Shown piece after piece: positions 35,346 through 47,599 of a stretch of DNA of 64,000 bases. Source of the DNA: Polytrichum commune (lineage: Eukaryota > Streptophyta > Polytrichopsida > Polytrichales > Polytrichaceae); contig OX485803.1 in NCBI GenBank assembly GCA_950295325.1, positions 31,372,001 through 31,436,000 on the forward strand, given 5' to 3'. Below the pieces are notes generated by a model that saw only the letters and a program-made list of their open reading frames with translations, searched no databases and was not told the DNA's origin. Positions within the stretch are counted from its first letter, which is position 1. Every line of letters starts with the position of its first letter. A program made the translations under genes and the position numbers.

Positions 35346-36439
35346 TACAAATGCCACAAATCTTAGTATATTCCTTGCATGTTAAAAGAGGTAGTAAACA
35401 ACATGGAGAGGAAAAATAAGCAGCTATGTTATATCACATTGTATTTACATGTGAAAACAAAGAGATCTCATGCACAACCAAGGTTAAAGCTGGAGAAAAA
35501 TACCAAGAGTATCTTTATGGTTGCGGGATAGGAGGGATAAAGATCAAACTCTTTATGATGAGAGTTAATATGGTATTCACAATCTGTATGAGTTTCGGTT
35601 GGATTTCTATATTAAGGTGTTAAAGATGTTCACTTGGAAAGGTGGCATTTTCTTCAACATTTTCGGGGGTTTAAAGTTGCTTCACTCATACATGGTGAGT
35701 GTCCATAATTTAGGCCACAAGACCTAGACATATACACATGTGTTGATGTCCTTGTGAATGATCTTCTTTTCATTGTGCATTGCTTAAGCACTCACATTTC
35801 ACAAGTTTAGGTTGTGCAACCTAATCTTATACGCCTTTTATGATGCCATCATTTCTCCCGCAAATGCTAGGACTCAAAGTATTCACTCTTTGGTGATTGA
35901 GCTAGTAATGAGGACAATCTTTACCACTTTAGAACTGCTTAAAAAATTTGGACTTTGGAGACTTTGTGCTAGGTGTCTTTGACACAGAGTTGGAAGGGGA
36001 AGTACCAATAGACACCTTCAAAATATTGTCCTCAGATGACTCAATTGATGTTACTTCCATTATGATTCTAGACAACAACACTATAAGAAATTTAGTGCCG
36101 GGGGTGTAGGAGCAAATGGAGGGAGAAAACGATGGTGAGGGAGAGGAGGAGGTGATAAGTCCCAATTTTGTTTTCACACATGGTTATGCTCTAGTACACT
36201 TGACCATGACACCTCTTGTTGGACGGAGCATCAAATAATAACACCTTGACATTGAGACCCCAATGAGTTGGCAACTACGGAGGTGATAGAAGAAGGACGC
36301 CATTTTTGAAGAGTTTAGGATGAAAAAGGGCAAGCAAGTAGAAGTTGTCCTACTCATCGTTTAAGGATTAGGGTTTCATTGCCTTATCCAACGAAAGAAA
36401 AGAAGAATATCTCTTTCTATTTAAGAGACAAAGGTTTGA

Positions 36440-37420
36440 AAGAGGGACATTGGGTTACAACACGCCAATAAACAACACTCTCGTGAAACCCGAGAAGCTA
36501 GATATGGTGAATGAATACAATGCCAAGAAGTATGAAGAAAAGACAATGCATACGCTCAAAGAGATGGAGAGAAAATGGGAGGAAGATATGGAGACCACGA
36601 GGGAACAAATGCAATGGAGAAGGAGGCCAACATATCCAGAATGAAGGAAGAGCTTAGAAAAAGTTGATGCAAAGTAGCAAACCTGAACCCACCACAAACA
36701 TCAATATGCATAATTTGGTCTCTCAATTCATTGCATACTAGCAATCCATCTAAGGTCTACCCCAACGCATTTTGTTCACAAACTGTCAGAGATGGTTTAT
36801 GGAAGCGTCACACCTATGTTAATTGGCAAGGAAACCGCCAATGTTTGTTCGGGGTTGCGTTTGGTTTTGAAGATAGTATTTCTTGTAGCTTACATTATTT
36901 TGTGGAGCTCAGTGATGCTCAACACAACCTGACAGGGTGTGGACTTCTTCTTCATGGAGTTGCCCCCCCCTTACTTGGTTCTTGGACATGAGAATTGTAA
37001 CAAGGTCTTCAATGGGAATGGGAACAAGACCATGAAACTAGGTGAGGGCATTGTCCTTCATTTTTGAAAGTTATGCAAATGGTTATATGGAGTGTGTGCC
37101 CATGGTCGAGTAGGTGTCCTGGCCACATGCATCATTTTCCGTCAATTATGTTCCTCATAAATGATAGTCCTCCCAAAGTGCATTCTTACACTTGTGGGAA
37201 ATGTCATTTTCCCCAGATTTTGGAATCCTAGGATGCACAACGACAATGTATTGTTCTTAACCATCTATCTTTATATCACAAGACTAGTACGCGGTGGTTT
37301 GATTGTCCTGGAGTTTGCCATGGCCAATCCAATTGGTCGGCCACTATTGGGTTCTGAAGACCCCCTCTTCAAATTATTCTATGGCTATGCAACACTCAAT
37401 AAACTTGTTCCAAGTTGAGC
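36440..37420 (+). pseudogene. Decayed coding region, unrecognised
   Basis: Short plus-strand pieces separated by stops: a charged, coiled-coil-like piece around 36,450-36,644 (MVNEYNAKKYEEKT, LKEMERKWEEDMET), then fragments at 36,731-36,991 and 37,161-37,418. I cannot identify it or show that the pieces belong together, nor link it to the remnant at 34.7-35.3 kb. Confidence 0.3.
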
Positions 37421-38593
37421 ATTTTTCTCATGTTTTTTTGACACCAATCATCTACCATGTTTTGACTTGCAAAAGAGAACGACCCCTTGAAATTTGATGT
37501 TTGAACCTTGTGATGAACAAGCTTTGAAGGCTTTTACCAATGGAACAATGCCTTTCCTTTAACATTTTTTTTCATTGACATTGCCTTTGTCATCGATCAC
37601 TCCAAGGAGAATCTAGAGGATGGAGTAGGCAATAACCCGCTTGCCAAAAAAAGGATTTTGTGCATGGTGCCTCCATGTTGCCTTTGAAAGGAACAATACG
37701 TTCTAATAGGTGTCCCTCCCCTTCAAGATCCAGTAAGAGGAGAGATTTCATGCTCTGTAGATGTCTCCAAATGGATATTCAAGCCAACAGTAACCCAACG
37801 CCATTTGTTGCTATTGGCCCACCCAACCAGCACACGTGTCCTTCATATTTTGTCGCACTTGACAAAATTTCTTCATTGGCAGTTGGCACATATATCAAGA
37901 AGCCTATGTCCTAGGTGTTTCCCTCCGCTTCTATTGCCATCATTTGGATCATTGATTGTTTTTGCTTGCATGTGCTAAGTGTGCATTTCCCTCTATTTTG
38001 TAGGACATTGAAGATGATTATTGTCCCAAACCACCGGTATCCAAGGCCCATGTGTCAAGGAGTAGTGGCATTCCATCGCCAACAAGATGCTCTTTAGATA
38101 GTCAAAGTCTACCCTTTGCTAAGTTTAGGGCTACTATATCTAGTTCCACTCATCCAACCAGTTATGATCATCATCCGCACTCAAGATTCGGCTATGATGA
38201 CATAATAAAAGGTGCACAGAAACTCGGTTGAAAATTGCGTTAAATATTTCCTCAACCAATGGAGGATGCAACATTGGCACTTGTGATGTAACAATTATAT
38301 TCATAGACACATTATGTCTATTTAAATCATATTATGCAATAAATAAAATACCCAATTTTGTATATTACAAAACTAACTGTTGATGTCTATTTTAGATTGT
38401 GATAATTTACGAATGTTCTATTTGTAGTCATTATGGGACTTGCTTGTTGAATATATTCGTTATGATTGCTTGTGCAGAGGCATTGTTGGCCGTGATTGTT
38501 TAAGGTATGCAAGGATTGGTGCCTGCATTGTTGCAAAAGCTTGTCATTGTTGTTCCGTTAACCAACAAATCGCTTATTCCACATGTTGCTAAA
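37421..38593. other. No gene seen
   Basis: Intergenic sequence before TIR-E copy 2. No supported feature. Confidence 0.45.
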
Positions 38594-39306
38594 GGTAGAG
38601 GGTGCTTAAACCAACACTTTGAGCTATTGCACATACACATGGCTACATGGTTGATATAAAAAAAAATTCATATTAGCCTTTGTTCTAAACATAGGTATAA
38701 AGAAAGAAAAAACATTCTTAGCCTCAATTAGATATTTGACGAATATTCAACGTCAAAACCACTAGCTTCCTTAAACCAATATATAGGCCATGTGTATGAC
38801 GACCTTGGATATGATGAGGACCGCCATCTTCATTGCCTAGAACCAACACAACATAGTTGGGTACTAGACCCAAGCCAGATCAAAGGCCAACTAGCAACAG
38901 TGCACCAAGCCACGTGGCCACCTCCATGATCCCACCTAGTTCGCTTGCAAGACCATCACCTTGCATCTTGGGTACCAACCCCCTTCGTGACTTTGTGCTT
39001 TGTGGGCCTACCTTCGTGACTTTGTGAATAGAATGGCTATACCCCCCCCCCTGCATTGTATAGAATGGCTAGAATGGCATTGACAAGCCACCCTAAACCC
39101 AGCTTGAACCAACTTGAGATAGGGTGGAGCCCGTGGAGCCCATTACCTACCCTACATGGAGGTAGTGAAGGTCGATATGAGGTGGCAGAACTAATGGCAC
39201 CTAAAAGCGTCACTATGTTGGCCCATACACTTCTACACCATGGAAAACGCTTCAAGGTAGTAAAGTGTTGGTTTTGGGTGGGGTGTTGGTTTTAGCACCC
39301 TCTACT
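38594..39306. mobile_element. TIR-E copy 2 (uninterrupted)
   Basis: A 713-bp non-autonomous element starting GGTAGAGGGTGCTTAAACCA and ending TGGTTTTAGCACCCTCTAC. It is collinear with 30,591-31,566 and carries the empty site of MITE-A at 38,763-38,764. The inner end repeats GTGTTGGTTTTGGGTGGG. No coding content. Confidence 0.8.
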
Positions 39307-39417
39307 TTAGATGTTTTAATCTCCATTATCACACCCTCTCAAGCCATAATTTGACATTATAGTCTCCAATTAGTGAATACAATGTTATATTAACCTTCAA
39401 ATCATATCATTGCCTAA

Positions 39418-40560
39418 GGGGCGGTTTACACTATGGACCATGAAGTCGTCCCACGGCCGTCTAAGCGATGTGATTGGACGTTGAAGTCGTCCCGGGACGA
39501 CTTGGGTTTACACCAAGGAAAAAATGGCAGAGTGACCATGGAGGTTGAGGTCCACAAATTTTTTTTTAAAGCCTACTCTATCCACTGCCATGGTCCAATG
39601 GGTTTTCCGTTGGGACAAGCAAAAGAGGTGGTCCGGGAAAAAGAGCAAGGGCCCATGTCAGAAAAATGTCGTTTTAATGATTTTATTTTTTATTTTTTAA
39701 TGATTTTTTCCGACTTAATTAATGATTTTCTTCGGCTACACTTAGAAGGTTGTAATACTGTAAATACATATTTCCGTTATGGTTGAAAGCACAGTAGAAA
39801 AGGCCCGTTTTTTTGCAAGAAATTGATCGTTTGTATTTGTTCGTTTCATCACTGTCCAACCGATGCAATGATATTGCTATCCTATCTTGCACCGGCACCG
39901 TAACCCTAAATTGAGTATTTTTTTTTTCTCAAATACGGACCTAACCTCTCACACAAAAATTTGAATGTATTGTGTGTCACTCGAGTTCGCTTTCTAAATT
40001 CATTCTCCGTCCACGAACCCAACAATAAGCGGTCTACGAATCCAATCATCCGTTCTTGACTCCATATACTCCTCTCTCTATACCCCATATTCTCATAAAC
40101 CAAGCTCAAAATTGCTAACTTCTCCCATTCTCCTTGCAAAATCACCGCTTGAATGTCTACCACATGCTTTACGAGTATGTACAAAAACATGTACAATCCT
40201 AAAAGCAAAACAAATGTCCTCGTCCTCTCCTCCATTGCTTGCTGAAATTTTAGGTTCAAGCAAGCGAAAACTACAAGACAAATGAAGAGAAGAGAAGTCA
40301 ATAGAAGTGAAGAGAATGGTCAAACTTGACTTTTTCCAAAAACTGTTTTTTTTTTAAATTAAAAAAATCAGCACCTCCACTTTTTGGTGCATGGTCATTC
40401 TTCATGGTCCACATTCGGTTTACACCTAGTGAAGGGCCCATGAACCATGAAAACTAATATTTTAGTAACTCGGACCATGGAAGTCGTCCCATGAAGTCGT
40501 CCCACGCAAAATAGGCCTCTTACGTGGGACGACTTCATGGTCCATAGTGTAAACCGCCCC
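39418..40560 (-). mobile_element. PIF/Harbinger element, non-autonomous, with transposase remnant
   Basis: A 1,143-bp element with perfect 38-bp TIRs beginning GGGGCGGTTTACACTATGG. The TAA duplication (39,415-39,417 and 40,561-40,563) is diagnostic of PIF/Harbinger. Further copies of the word AGTCGTCCC lie just inside both ends. The minus strand keeps part of a transposase (see next entry); the catalytic DDE region is absent, so the element depends on a transposase made elsewhere. Confidence 0.93.
39850..40301 (-). pseudogene. Harbinger transposase N-terminal remnant
   Basis: Reading from 40,301 downward, an open stretch of about 130 codons ends with FRKRTRVTHNTFKFLCERLG PYLRKK, matching the conserved start of Harbinger/ALP1-like transposases, where a Phe-rich T-F-x-F-L-C helix precedes Pro-Tyr-Leu. 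After a run of ten T/A (39,918-39,927) the protein continues only with a frame change, as FRVTVPVQDRIAISLHRLDS, equivalent to the family's 'PVEKRVAIALWRL' region. The catalytic DDE part that should follow is missing. Confidence 0.75.
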
Positions 40561-41082
40561 TAAGATTCAATTTGAAGTACGTAGCTGCCCACTTTGAAAC
40601 CATAAAATTAGGTTTTGGAATCAGGTCCTTTACAAAATTAGGTGCTTCCACCATATTCAACCAAATTGGACTGCACTTTTTCCACTCCCGATGCCACTTT
40701 GTGTATAAACTTTAAACAATTTCTTCTATGCAAACTTCCATTGGTCGATAAGCCTTGGTCACGAGACACAAAAAGCGAGCACATCTATGGGTTTGCGGGA
40801 AGCCCAAGATGGGCATTTTGCATGGCCACATGTTTATCATTAACACAACACACGAGCACAACACTTCCAAAATTCGCAACCATTTCATATCATGTCCAAG
40901 AAATGTAAAGCACATTGCAGTATATTTGATATGCTTTTATTGAAATACAGTATACAAATCTTGAAGAAATTGTATAGTTTTCAAAATGCTAAAATTGCTC
41001 AAGGTGTAACTCTCTATAATAGGGCAACATACCTTAGGTAGATCAACTTATGACGTCTCGAAGGACGCTTGAGATGACACTA

Positions 41083-41399
41083 CACTAAATAGGATATTCA
41101 ATGTTTGATTCACTAAATACGAACGCATACACTAAATATCAATAACCCTATGAAAGTAAGTAACATTAAATGTAAGCTCAAACACTAAATATCAGCTATG
41201 ATAATTATGTGGAAGTTACATGTTTGAATTTAGTATTACGGATATGAAAAGATAAAATAACAATGATAAAAGAAGAATTCGAATGTATCTTCTAGCATAT
41301 CTTCTAACACTAATTGTTAAAAAAATAGAAATTAGTCTTGAGCAGGGTAGGGTGATAACAACACTAAATATAATCAAACACTAAATATCCTATTTAGTG
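41083..41399. mobile_element. MITE-A copy 3, TA target site
   Basis: A 317-bp copy collinear with 21,684-22,002, with ends CACTAAATAGGATATTCAA and TCCTATTTAGTG and TA on both sides (41,081-41,082 and 41,400-41,401). Confidence 0.9.
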
Positions 41400-41679
41400 T
41401 AGCTTTACTTAGCCAAAAGTCACCAGCTTTTGCATGGTCAGTTACCAATAATTTTTGCCACAAATCAATGGGCCAGCCTAGTATTTGCACAAGTTTGATG
41501 GATTAACTTAACTGTAGGCGACACTCGGGAGTTGTTGTGCTTCAAAAACGAGCTTCCCAATGAGAAGTTTCCAGGCAGGCTTTGATTCGATTCCTCATAA
41601 CTTCAACAAACTTGTGGAGGGACGAGTTCAAACTTTCAAAGCCATCATGAACGACTTGTCCTTGTTGTTGTTGGCTCAC

Positions 41680-42125
41680 AACAGATTCCCTAAACAAGTC
41701 CTCACGCACAAGCACACCAAACACGACCCACTAATTAACACCATACAAAATAGGGGATGGAAAACCAACCCCCTCATTTATTATCGCAGCCGGAGTAAGA
41801 GGAGTTGTACACGAACACTCCATAAATGAACTCGCCAACCTAAAAATTCCAAAATCCAACATTAAAACCCTCGTGAAAAACATACATCAGAATGCCATTA
41901 AATACCTCACATATTTGGTTCTCAACAAAAGAAGACTCGATAATAAACGAGCCTATGTCTGTCCACCCTAATGAAATGGGATAACTAGTACACCACCAGA
42001 GCCCGCCTCCTGAAGGAGGCATAACACCTATGTTGCATCATGGAAAACCGTGATCAGCATTAAGCCAATGGGCTCACGTTCATGCTGGTACTTAGATACA
42101 AGTGTATTTTTTCCTTTTCTTTCGG
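41680..42125 (+). mobile_element. 5'-truncated copy of the Dualen-like LINE
   Basis: Homologous to LINE positions of about 7,720-8,149: it begins at CAACAGATTCCCT, encodes KHTKHDPLINTI, NRGWKTNP, AGVRGVVHEHSI and NAIKYLTYLVLNKRRLDNK with one frameshift at about 41,780, ends the protein at about 41,971, and continues into the same 3' UTR. Here the UTR keeps a hairpin lost from the long copy: GCCTCC-TGAA-GGAGGC (42,005-42,020), plus ATCATGG-AAAA-CCGTGAT (42,037-42,054). GGCTCAC flanks both sides (41,673-41,679 and 42,126-42,132), a possible target duplication. 5' truncation is typical of LINE insertion. Confidence 0.88.
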
Positions 42126-42949
42126 GGCTCACTCATCCACTACGGGAGAATTTTATTCATAAGCTACTTGGGTGGAATGTGTGCCATGTAGTGCATACAT
42201 GTTACCAACATGGCAAGTGCCAAGAAAAAGAAAATAATTCCACATCAGCACCACTTCATTTCCTCGTAATTTGGACTTGGGCTCCAATATAAAGTCATGG
42301 GATCTAAAAAAAACCTAATCTCAACCAATACGATTGGCTTGATCTTGGAGTTTTTCTTTCTTTCGTTTTTTTGTGTTTGTGTTTTTTAACTCCAATTTCA
42401 ACCCACCCTTGGACTTCTCATTGGCCGGGAGTGACATGGCATGGACTAAAGGAGTGAAAAATCCACTCGAAATTGTATTATATGAGCCAAAGTGGGTAAC
42501 ATTGGCCTTACAATTTAAGACCAATGAATTTCAACTAATAGATACATGATTTCTAAACCTCCTCCCTCAATTGAGGCATTCACACACTAGGATTTGAATC
42601 CACAATTTCTTAATGTGGTCAAAGTACTATGGAGTGCATCATGCTTTGGAAATTTTGCCACACACCTAAATTGTTGGATTTGGTCACAAATATTGTTGTT
42701 GTTCTTATGAACACCCTCAAAGTTTGATCATGTTTAGGCCGTATGGTCTAAACTTTTAAGGATGGTTTTCTTATGTGGATGATAATATCAATTGCCTTGC
42801 TTTCCATGCACATCATGTATGATTGCATAAAGTCATGTGGATGTCCAATACTTCCATTATGCCCTTGATTTTATCCCATGAATTCCAATCACATTGTTGA
42901 ATCAATTGTGAAGTTGCTTCGAGATTTGGAGAAGGTTCTTGTCACTTCA

Positions 42950-43860
42950 TGAAGAACATTGTTTGAGACTTATGGGACCACAACCCTTTACAAAACACTT
43001 CTAGTGGGAAGTGAAAATTGTAAAACATCAATGTTGGAAAAACATACTATTCTATTTAAAGGGAAATCATTGCCTCCAATTCTGAACATCTAGATGGACA
43101 ATTGTGTGAAGGACAACAAATGTAGATATGTGTTTTGTTTTTGGTCATAAATGGTGGCTAAGGGCATTTTCAAGGAGGTCTATGTGTCATTTATGATGGT
43201 TGGGCACACACACAACATCATTGATGCGTGTGTTGAACGTTGGAGCATGAAGTTGCATGAAGAAGATTTCTTAACAATTCCGTTACTCATGGAATCTTAC
43301 ATTGATTTGGACATTGTTCCAGTGTGTCCCCATTTGGTTGAAAAGATTCTTGACTTCAAGGATTTCATAAAACCTTATATTTGTTGATGGAAATGATCAT
43401 CTTGTGGGACGCACCAAACCTCAACAATTTCGGTTGTATATGCGCGACAACAATCTCCTCACAATGCGATATAAACCTATCTACACCACACCCAATTGGA
43501 GCCCACCTGAAGGTATCTTGATTTGGAAGACAAATGAAAACAACAAGGCGATGTTGCCAGATGGTGAGCCAAAACCTAACAAAGCGAATCCTATAAGAAC
43601 GAGGAAGATATTAGTAAGGGGATTTCTAGGTTTATCAAAGATTGGGAAGAGTTGTGTGAAGAAGACAATACCGCAGTTGTGCATGGACCATATAGACGGT
43701 TGATGCCATATTGGGAATGTGTGCTTTCTAATATGAGAAGCCTGACACATAAAACTTCAAGCGTGTTAAAACAAAGATTTTGGCCAAAGAGTCAGGCCAC
43801 AATTTTGCAAGTCCCAAGCCTTGTATTTTTGCAATGGAGATATTCGTGATGAATTCGATG
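42950..43860 (+). pseudogene. DUF7869-like transposon-type pseudogene
   Basis: Plus-strand pieces read MDNCVKDNKCRYVFCF, MVAKGIFKEVYVSFMMVGHT HNIIDACVERWS and PVCPHLVEKILDFKDFIKPY (43,091-43,387), then after a frame change GRTKPQQFRLYMRD and PNWSPPEGILIWKT (43,404-43,703). The pattern D-N-x(3)-N-K-x-Y-V-F, then G-H-T-H-x-x-I-D, then H-L-x(4)-D-F-K-x-F-I-K-P-Y is that of the DUF7869 family, usually found in repetitive, transposon-like plant genes. Several stops and frame changes show it is not functional. The family name is from memory of its motifs. Confidence 0.6.
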
Positions 43861-44929
43861 TGGAAGAGTCATAGATCAAATTGTAGTGAATTGTCATAAA
43901 GGCTATATGGTGTTACTACGCCTTGGGATGAAGAAATTTCCAAATCCATATGGTTGGCGAGAGTTTTCTCAAGGCCAAAATTTATGACAACTAATCCTGA
44001 TTTTCGTCAAATTCAAGTGGAATATTTTGGTCTTTGTAGGAAGAATGGCATCCTCCATCATCGCATTGGATGGGGCACCAACACGGCCTTTAATTAGGTT
44101 GTGTATTCAAGTGTTTCCCTAGTTTGGGTCGACACAAATGCAATGCTCATTGCTTGGAAGGCGCGATCGAAGGAAAACAACCCTAGTGGAATTCCAACAA
44201 AACATGTTAAATTCGCAAAGAACAACTCATCTCGTATAAATGTATCTCAAATTGCCGATGAATCCAACGAATGTAGTGAATGGTTTTTCTACATACTAGA
44301 TATGATATAGATTTCATATGCTCAAATTATAGATTTCGTATGTATTAAAGTTTTTTTAATTATAGATATGGCACGAGGCATTGCATAACATTACTCAAAC
44401 GATTAGCTGTGTTCAACTGCCCTAACTTCGAATTCAATCTGAAGCATTGGGATTTCGACATCCGGAAGCTTTACTCTCAAATCTACTATGGGACCCACAA
44501 ACACACCTCATCAGTTAAGTAATGTTATGTGCGCTTTAGACATTGTAATATCGTTAAAAAAGTCACGGTTGTGAGCTTTCGTTATGTTTGCATTTGGATG
44601 GTATAGCCATAATTTATTAAATATACTTGATTACATATCGATCCTTTGCATTTGTGATTTCATGGCATTTTTGGTGTATATTCTTAAATTTGAACATCGT
44701 TAATAATAATAATAATATATTTAGTAACATACATTTTTGAAAGTTATAGCAACACGTAACTTCGAATGGTAACCCACACTAATTAGACAAAAAGGTGAAG
44801 TTACAAATGCAACGGTTGAGTTTGAGGAATAATTCGTTTCAGTTCAAAACTTCTGAAATATCATGCATTGTTTTACATGAATTTATATATTATACCTCAT
44901 ATTAATAAAGAGGAACCAAAAGTTCACAA
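43861..44929. other. No intact gene; possible tail of the pseudogene
   Basis: 43,930-44,310 may still be the decayed tail of the DUF7869-like gene (FFYILD-type fragments in one frame). The rest is AT-rich with a (TAA) run at about 44,703-44,716. Confidence 0.35.
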
Positions 44930-45020
44930 TATGTGACCAGTTGGACTTGGAAACACTAGGATTTTGATTGATTATGCCGAAAAGCCTCCCTAGTCACTGA
45001 TGTCACTCTTGAGCAAACTA
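44930..45020 (+). repeat. Short repeat N, copy 1
   Basis: GTTGGACTTGGAAACACTAG followed by GATTATGCCGAAAAGC recurs at 58,545-58,620 and, reversed, at 52,400-52,470. Function unknown; probably the end of a small transposable element. Confidence 0.6.
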
Positions 45021-45330
45021 TATTTTGTTATGTTTCATAATACATCCTACACTAATATGAGGAGTAGTTGGTGAACAAACTTCACACATCAGTGTATGAG
45101 AACACTAATGTTCCTTAATTTATTTATGCATCCTACACTAAAACATTTGATTTATTGTAGGGTGCATTATTCATTAATTGCCCTTGCAATTATGTTGGAC
45201 TTTAAATATAACATATAAGCAACCCACAACTAGCTATGTCCCAATGCTCACTCCAAATTTGCCCATTTTGTTTTTTTTTCTTCTTTCAAATTTGTCCCCA
45301 TTATGCGCCTTAGAGAGAAAGTGGTTTCAG

Positions 45331-45389
45331 GTGTCATCAGTATTGAGCAAGAGAATTAGAATTGGTGACACTAAACATCATATTTAGTG
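45331..45389 (+). mobile_element. MITE-B fragment (one end only)
   Basis: About 60 bp matching the right end of MITE-B: GAATTGGTGACACTAAACAT then CATATTTAGTG, followed by CA. The left part is not recognisable. Confidence 0.65.
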
Positions 45390-45684
45390 CACTTATGTTA
45401 TTTGGGTAAAAATTGATACCCTTAGTAAATTGTTGTAGCAATGCACAACTCCAAATGGTAAGCCCCACTAATTAGATTAAAGAAGTGGTGCGGTTGGTTC
45501 TCCCCATTCATTGATTGACATTCTTTATACCTCATAAACCTTTGAAACTTGAAATAGCAACCCACGCTAAAGACATGCATGGCAAAGGCAATTATGAGAG
45601 ATAGTATATGAGGGAGGTAAATTCAATTATCAGTAGAGCTCACAGGCCGTTTTATATGCTTTCTTCCACTAAAGGCGAGAACTA

Positions 45685-46487
45685 CACTATATATGATATT
45701 TAGTGTCACCGATTCTAATTGTCTTGTTCAATACTAATTGTAAGCCGCGGTATAGTGTCACCAACACTAAATGCTAACCCAACATTCATTACTCATTCCT
45801 TGTAGATTTATTGAGGGATTATAGATCTAGGGTGTTGCAAATACTGTCACTTACCAAGTGATGTTCCATCCAAATTTCAATTGTCCATGACAATATTTCA
45901 TCATAAGCTGTTGGCAAGGTTAGGTAGGGTTTTGACCAATGGATGAACTCATCCATCATCTAATACAATATTTGTTGGCTTTGTCTGTAGGACAGAGACT
46001 ATGCATTGACTACTATGTTTCAAGAGCAAATTTCCTAACCACTTTGCGTTCACACTTGAACGTTACTCGATCCTACTATTTTTGGTCCAGTTTATTTAAT
46101 GTGGGTAGTGAAAGCTTGCATACCTCGGACAACTAGCCAAACTAATTCAACTATTAGTTAACTAGTTGCCTTTCATAATTATAGTTGTTCACGATTTGAC
46201 TTGCCAAAAACTGTAGTTAATTATAGTTGTTCTAAAATCTAGTTAACTACAGTTGTTCCCTAGAATGTATTGAAAGAAATCTAATTGACTATAGTTGGTT
46301 ATAAGTATAGTAAATAACCATGGACTAGCATGAGCAAAGTGCACAACTACAATTATAGTCTTTCATAAGAAAGGACGGAGCCTCACGATTCTACCGTTTT
46401 CTTGTTCACTTATTCATAAGAAATGTCATCCAAAAAGTTACCATAGTGACACGAAATACCATGTGACACTAAATGTAATATTTAGTG
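45685..46487 (-). mobile_element. MITE-B copy 2, enlarged by an internal insertion
   Basis: Reverse-oriented copy of MITE-B with TA at both sides (45,683-45,684 and 46,488-46,489). The match to 75-446 runs from 45,685 to about 45,978 and resumes at about 46,408, so roughly 430 bp of foreign sequence lies between. That insert is rich in the word TTATAGTTGTT and its complement, suggesting another nested element, but I cannot define its ends. Confidence 0.8.
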
Positions 46488-46645
46488 TAGCTTGACCTAG
46501 GGAAGGGAGGAAGGGCGGGCTCCAAATTAAGACGGAAGTTTCATATATGAAGCACAAATACAACACATAATATAATTAAGTAGGTCAAGCAATGATGGGT
46601 ATGTTGTGTGGGCCACCCTACCTAATAACCTTGACATAGGAATTC

Positions 46646-47149
46646 GGGCCACTTCACACACGAGACTAAGAACCCTTGACCATTATTACACTTCAAGCAC
46701 TCTCATTGGTGGAAAAGGTGGAGCCGGTCCAAAGTTCCCTTCACACTACGCTTGAGGGACCAACGGAGTATGTGATTGCAAGATGGGTGTAAAGTTTACA
46801 TGGATTCCTACATGGCATCGAATGGATCATGTTTTCATGGTCACTTGGACTATTTTCAAAAATCAGCTCTTGGAGGTAAGCCTAACACAAAACCGGGAGA
46901 CCATGGCACTCCGAACGCTCACAACCGTTGATTTATTCTATTTTATCATGCATGAGGACCCGCATGAATAAAAGTTCATTGAAATAGCATTCGGTTGAGG
47001 GCCCGGTCACATATGACTTCACACTAGACTTGAGGGTCAGTGACCACAATACATGATTTTGGAGGTGTGTTGGGACGGCCTTTGGACACTCTCTTTTGGG
47101 CTCTTACAATTTCATGGTCACGGCTCTTGGCTTGTGTGTGAAGTTGCCC
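46646..47149. mobile_element. TIR-F copy 2 (504 bp)
   Basis: Begins GGGCCACTTCACACACGAG and ends CTTGTGTGTGAAGTTGCCC, followed by TTA (left neighbour TTC). Collinear along its whole length with 52,605-53,114, while the 74-bp form at 11,515 keeps only the ends. An open frame inside (46,783-46,971) has no recognisable domain, and the second copy frame-shifts it. Confidence 0.82.
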
Positions 47150-47599
47150 TTAGTACACGTGCCACGTGAGCACATTATGAGTATGTTAGTTTCTCAACAA
47201 TTCACGAACCCTTGGTCTTTGGATAACATGCATGTAATTGTTCTCATTATGGTAGTACCTATACCACTTTGGCACTAATTAGACTATTTGAGGAAAACCA
47301 ATCTCTTTAGAAATGTTATTTTAAAATCTCAAAAAATAATATGTAAAAAATGATCATTCCTTTATATCCGAGATAATAGAATACAAACATGTAAATTTAA
47401 ACCACTATTTGTCTATAAATAGCCCAAGTGGTTAATGCACTACAATATTCGGCGATAAATACCATAATTGTAGTAATATACGCATCTTGAATTATTGTCA
47501 TATTAATATATGCATTACCTTGAATAGGAACCACCCTTCACTCACTTCAAGGAATGGATGGTTGAAAGGAGACCCCAATGGAATGGGCTCATTTGACTA

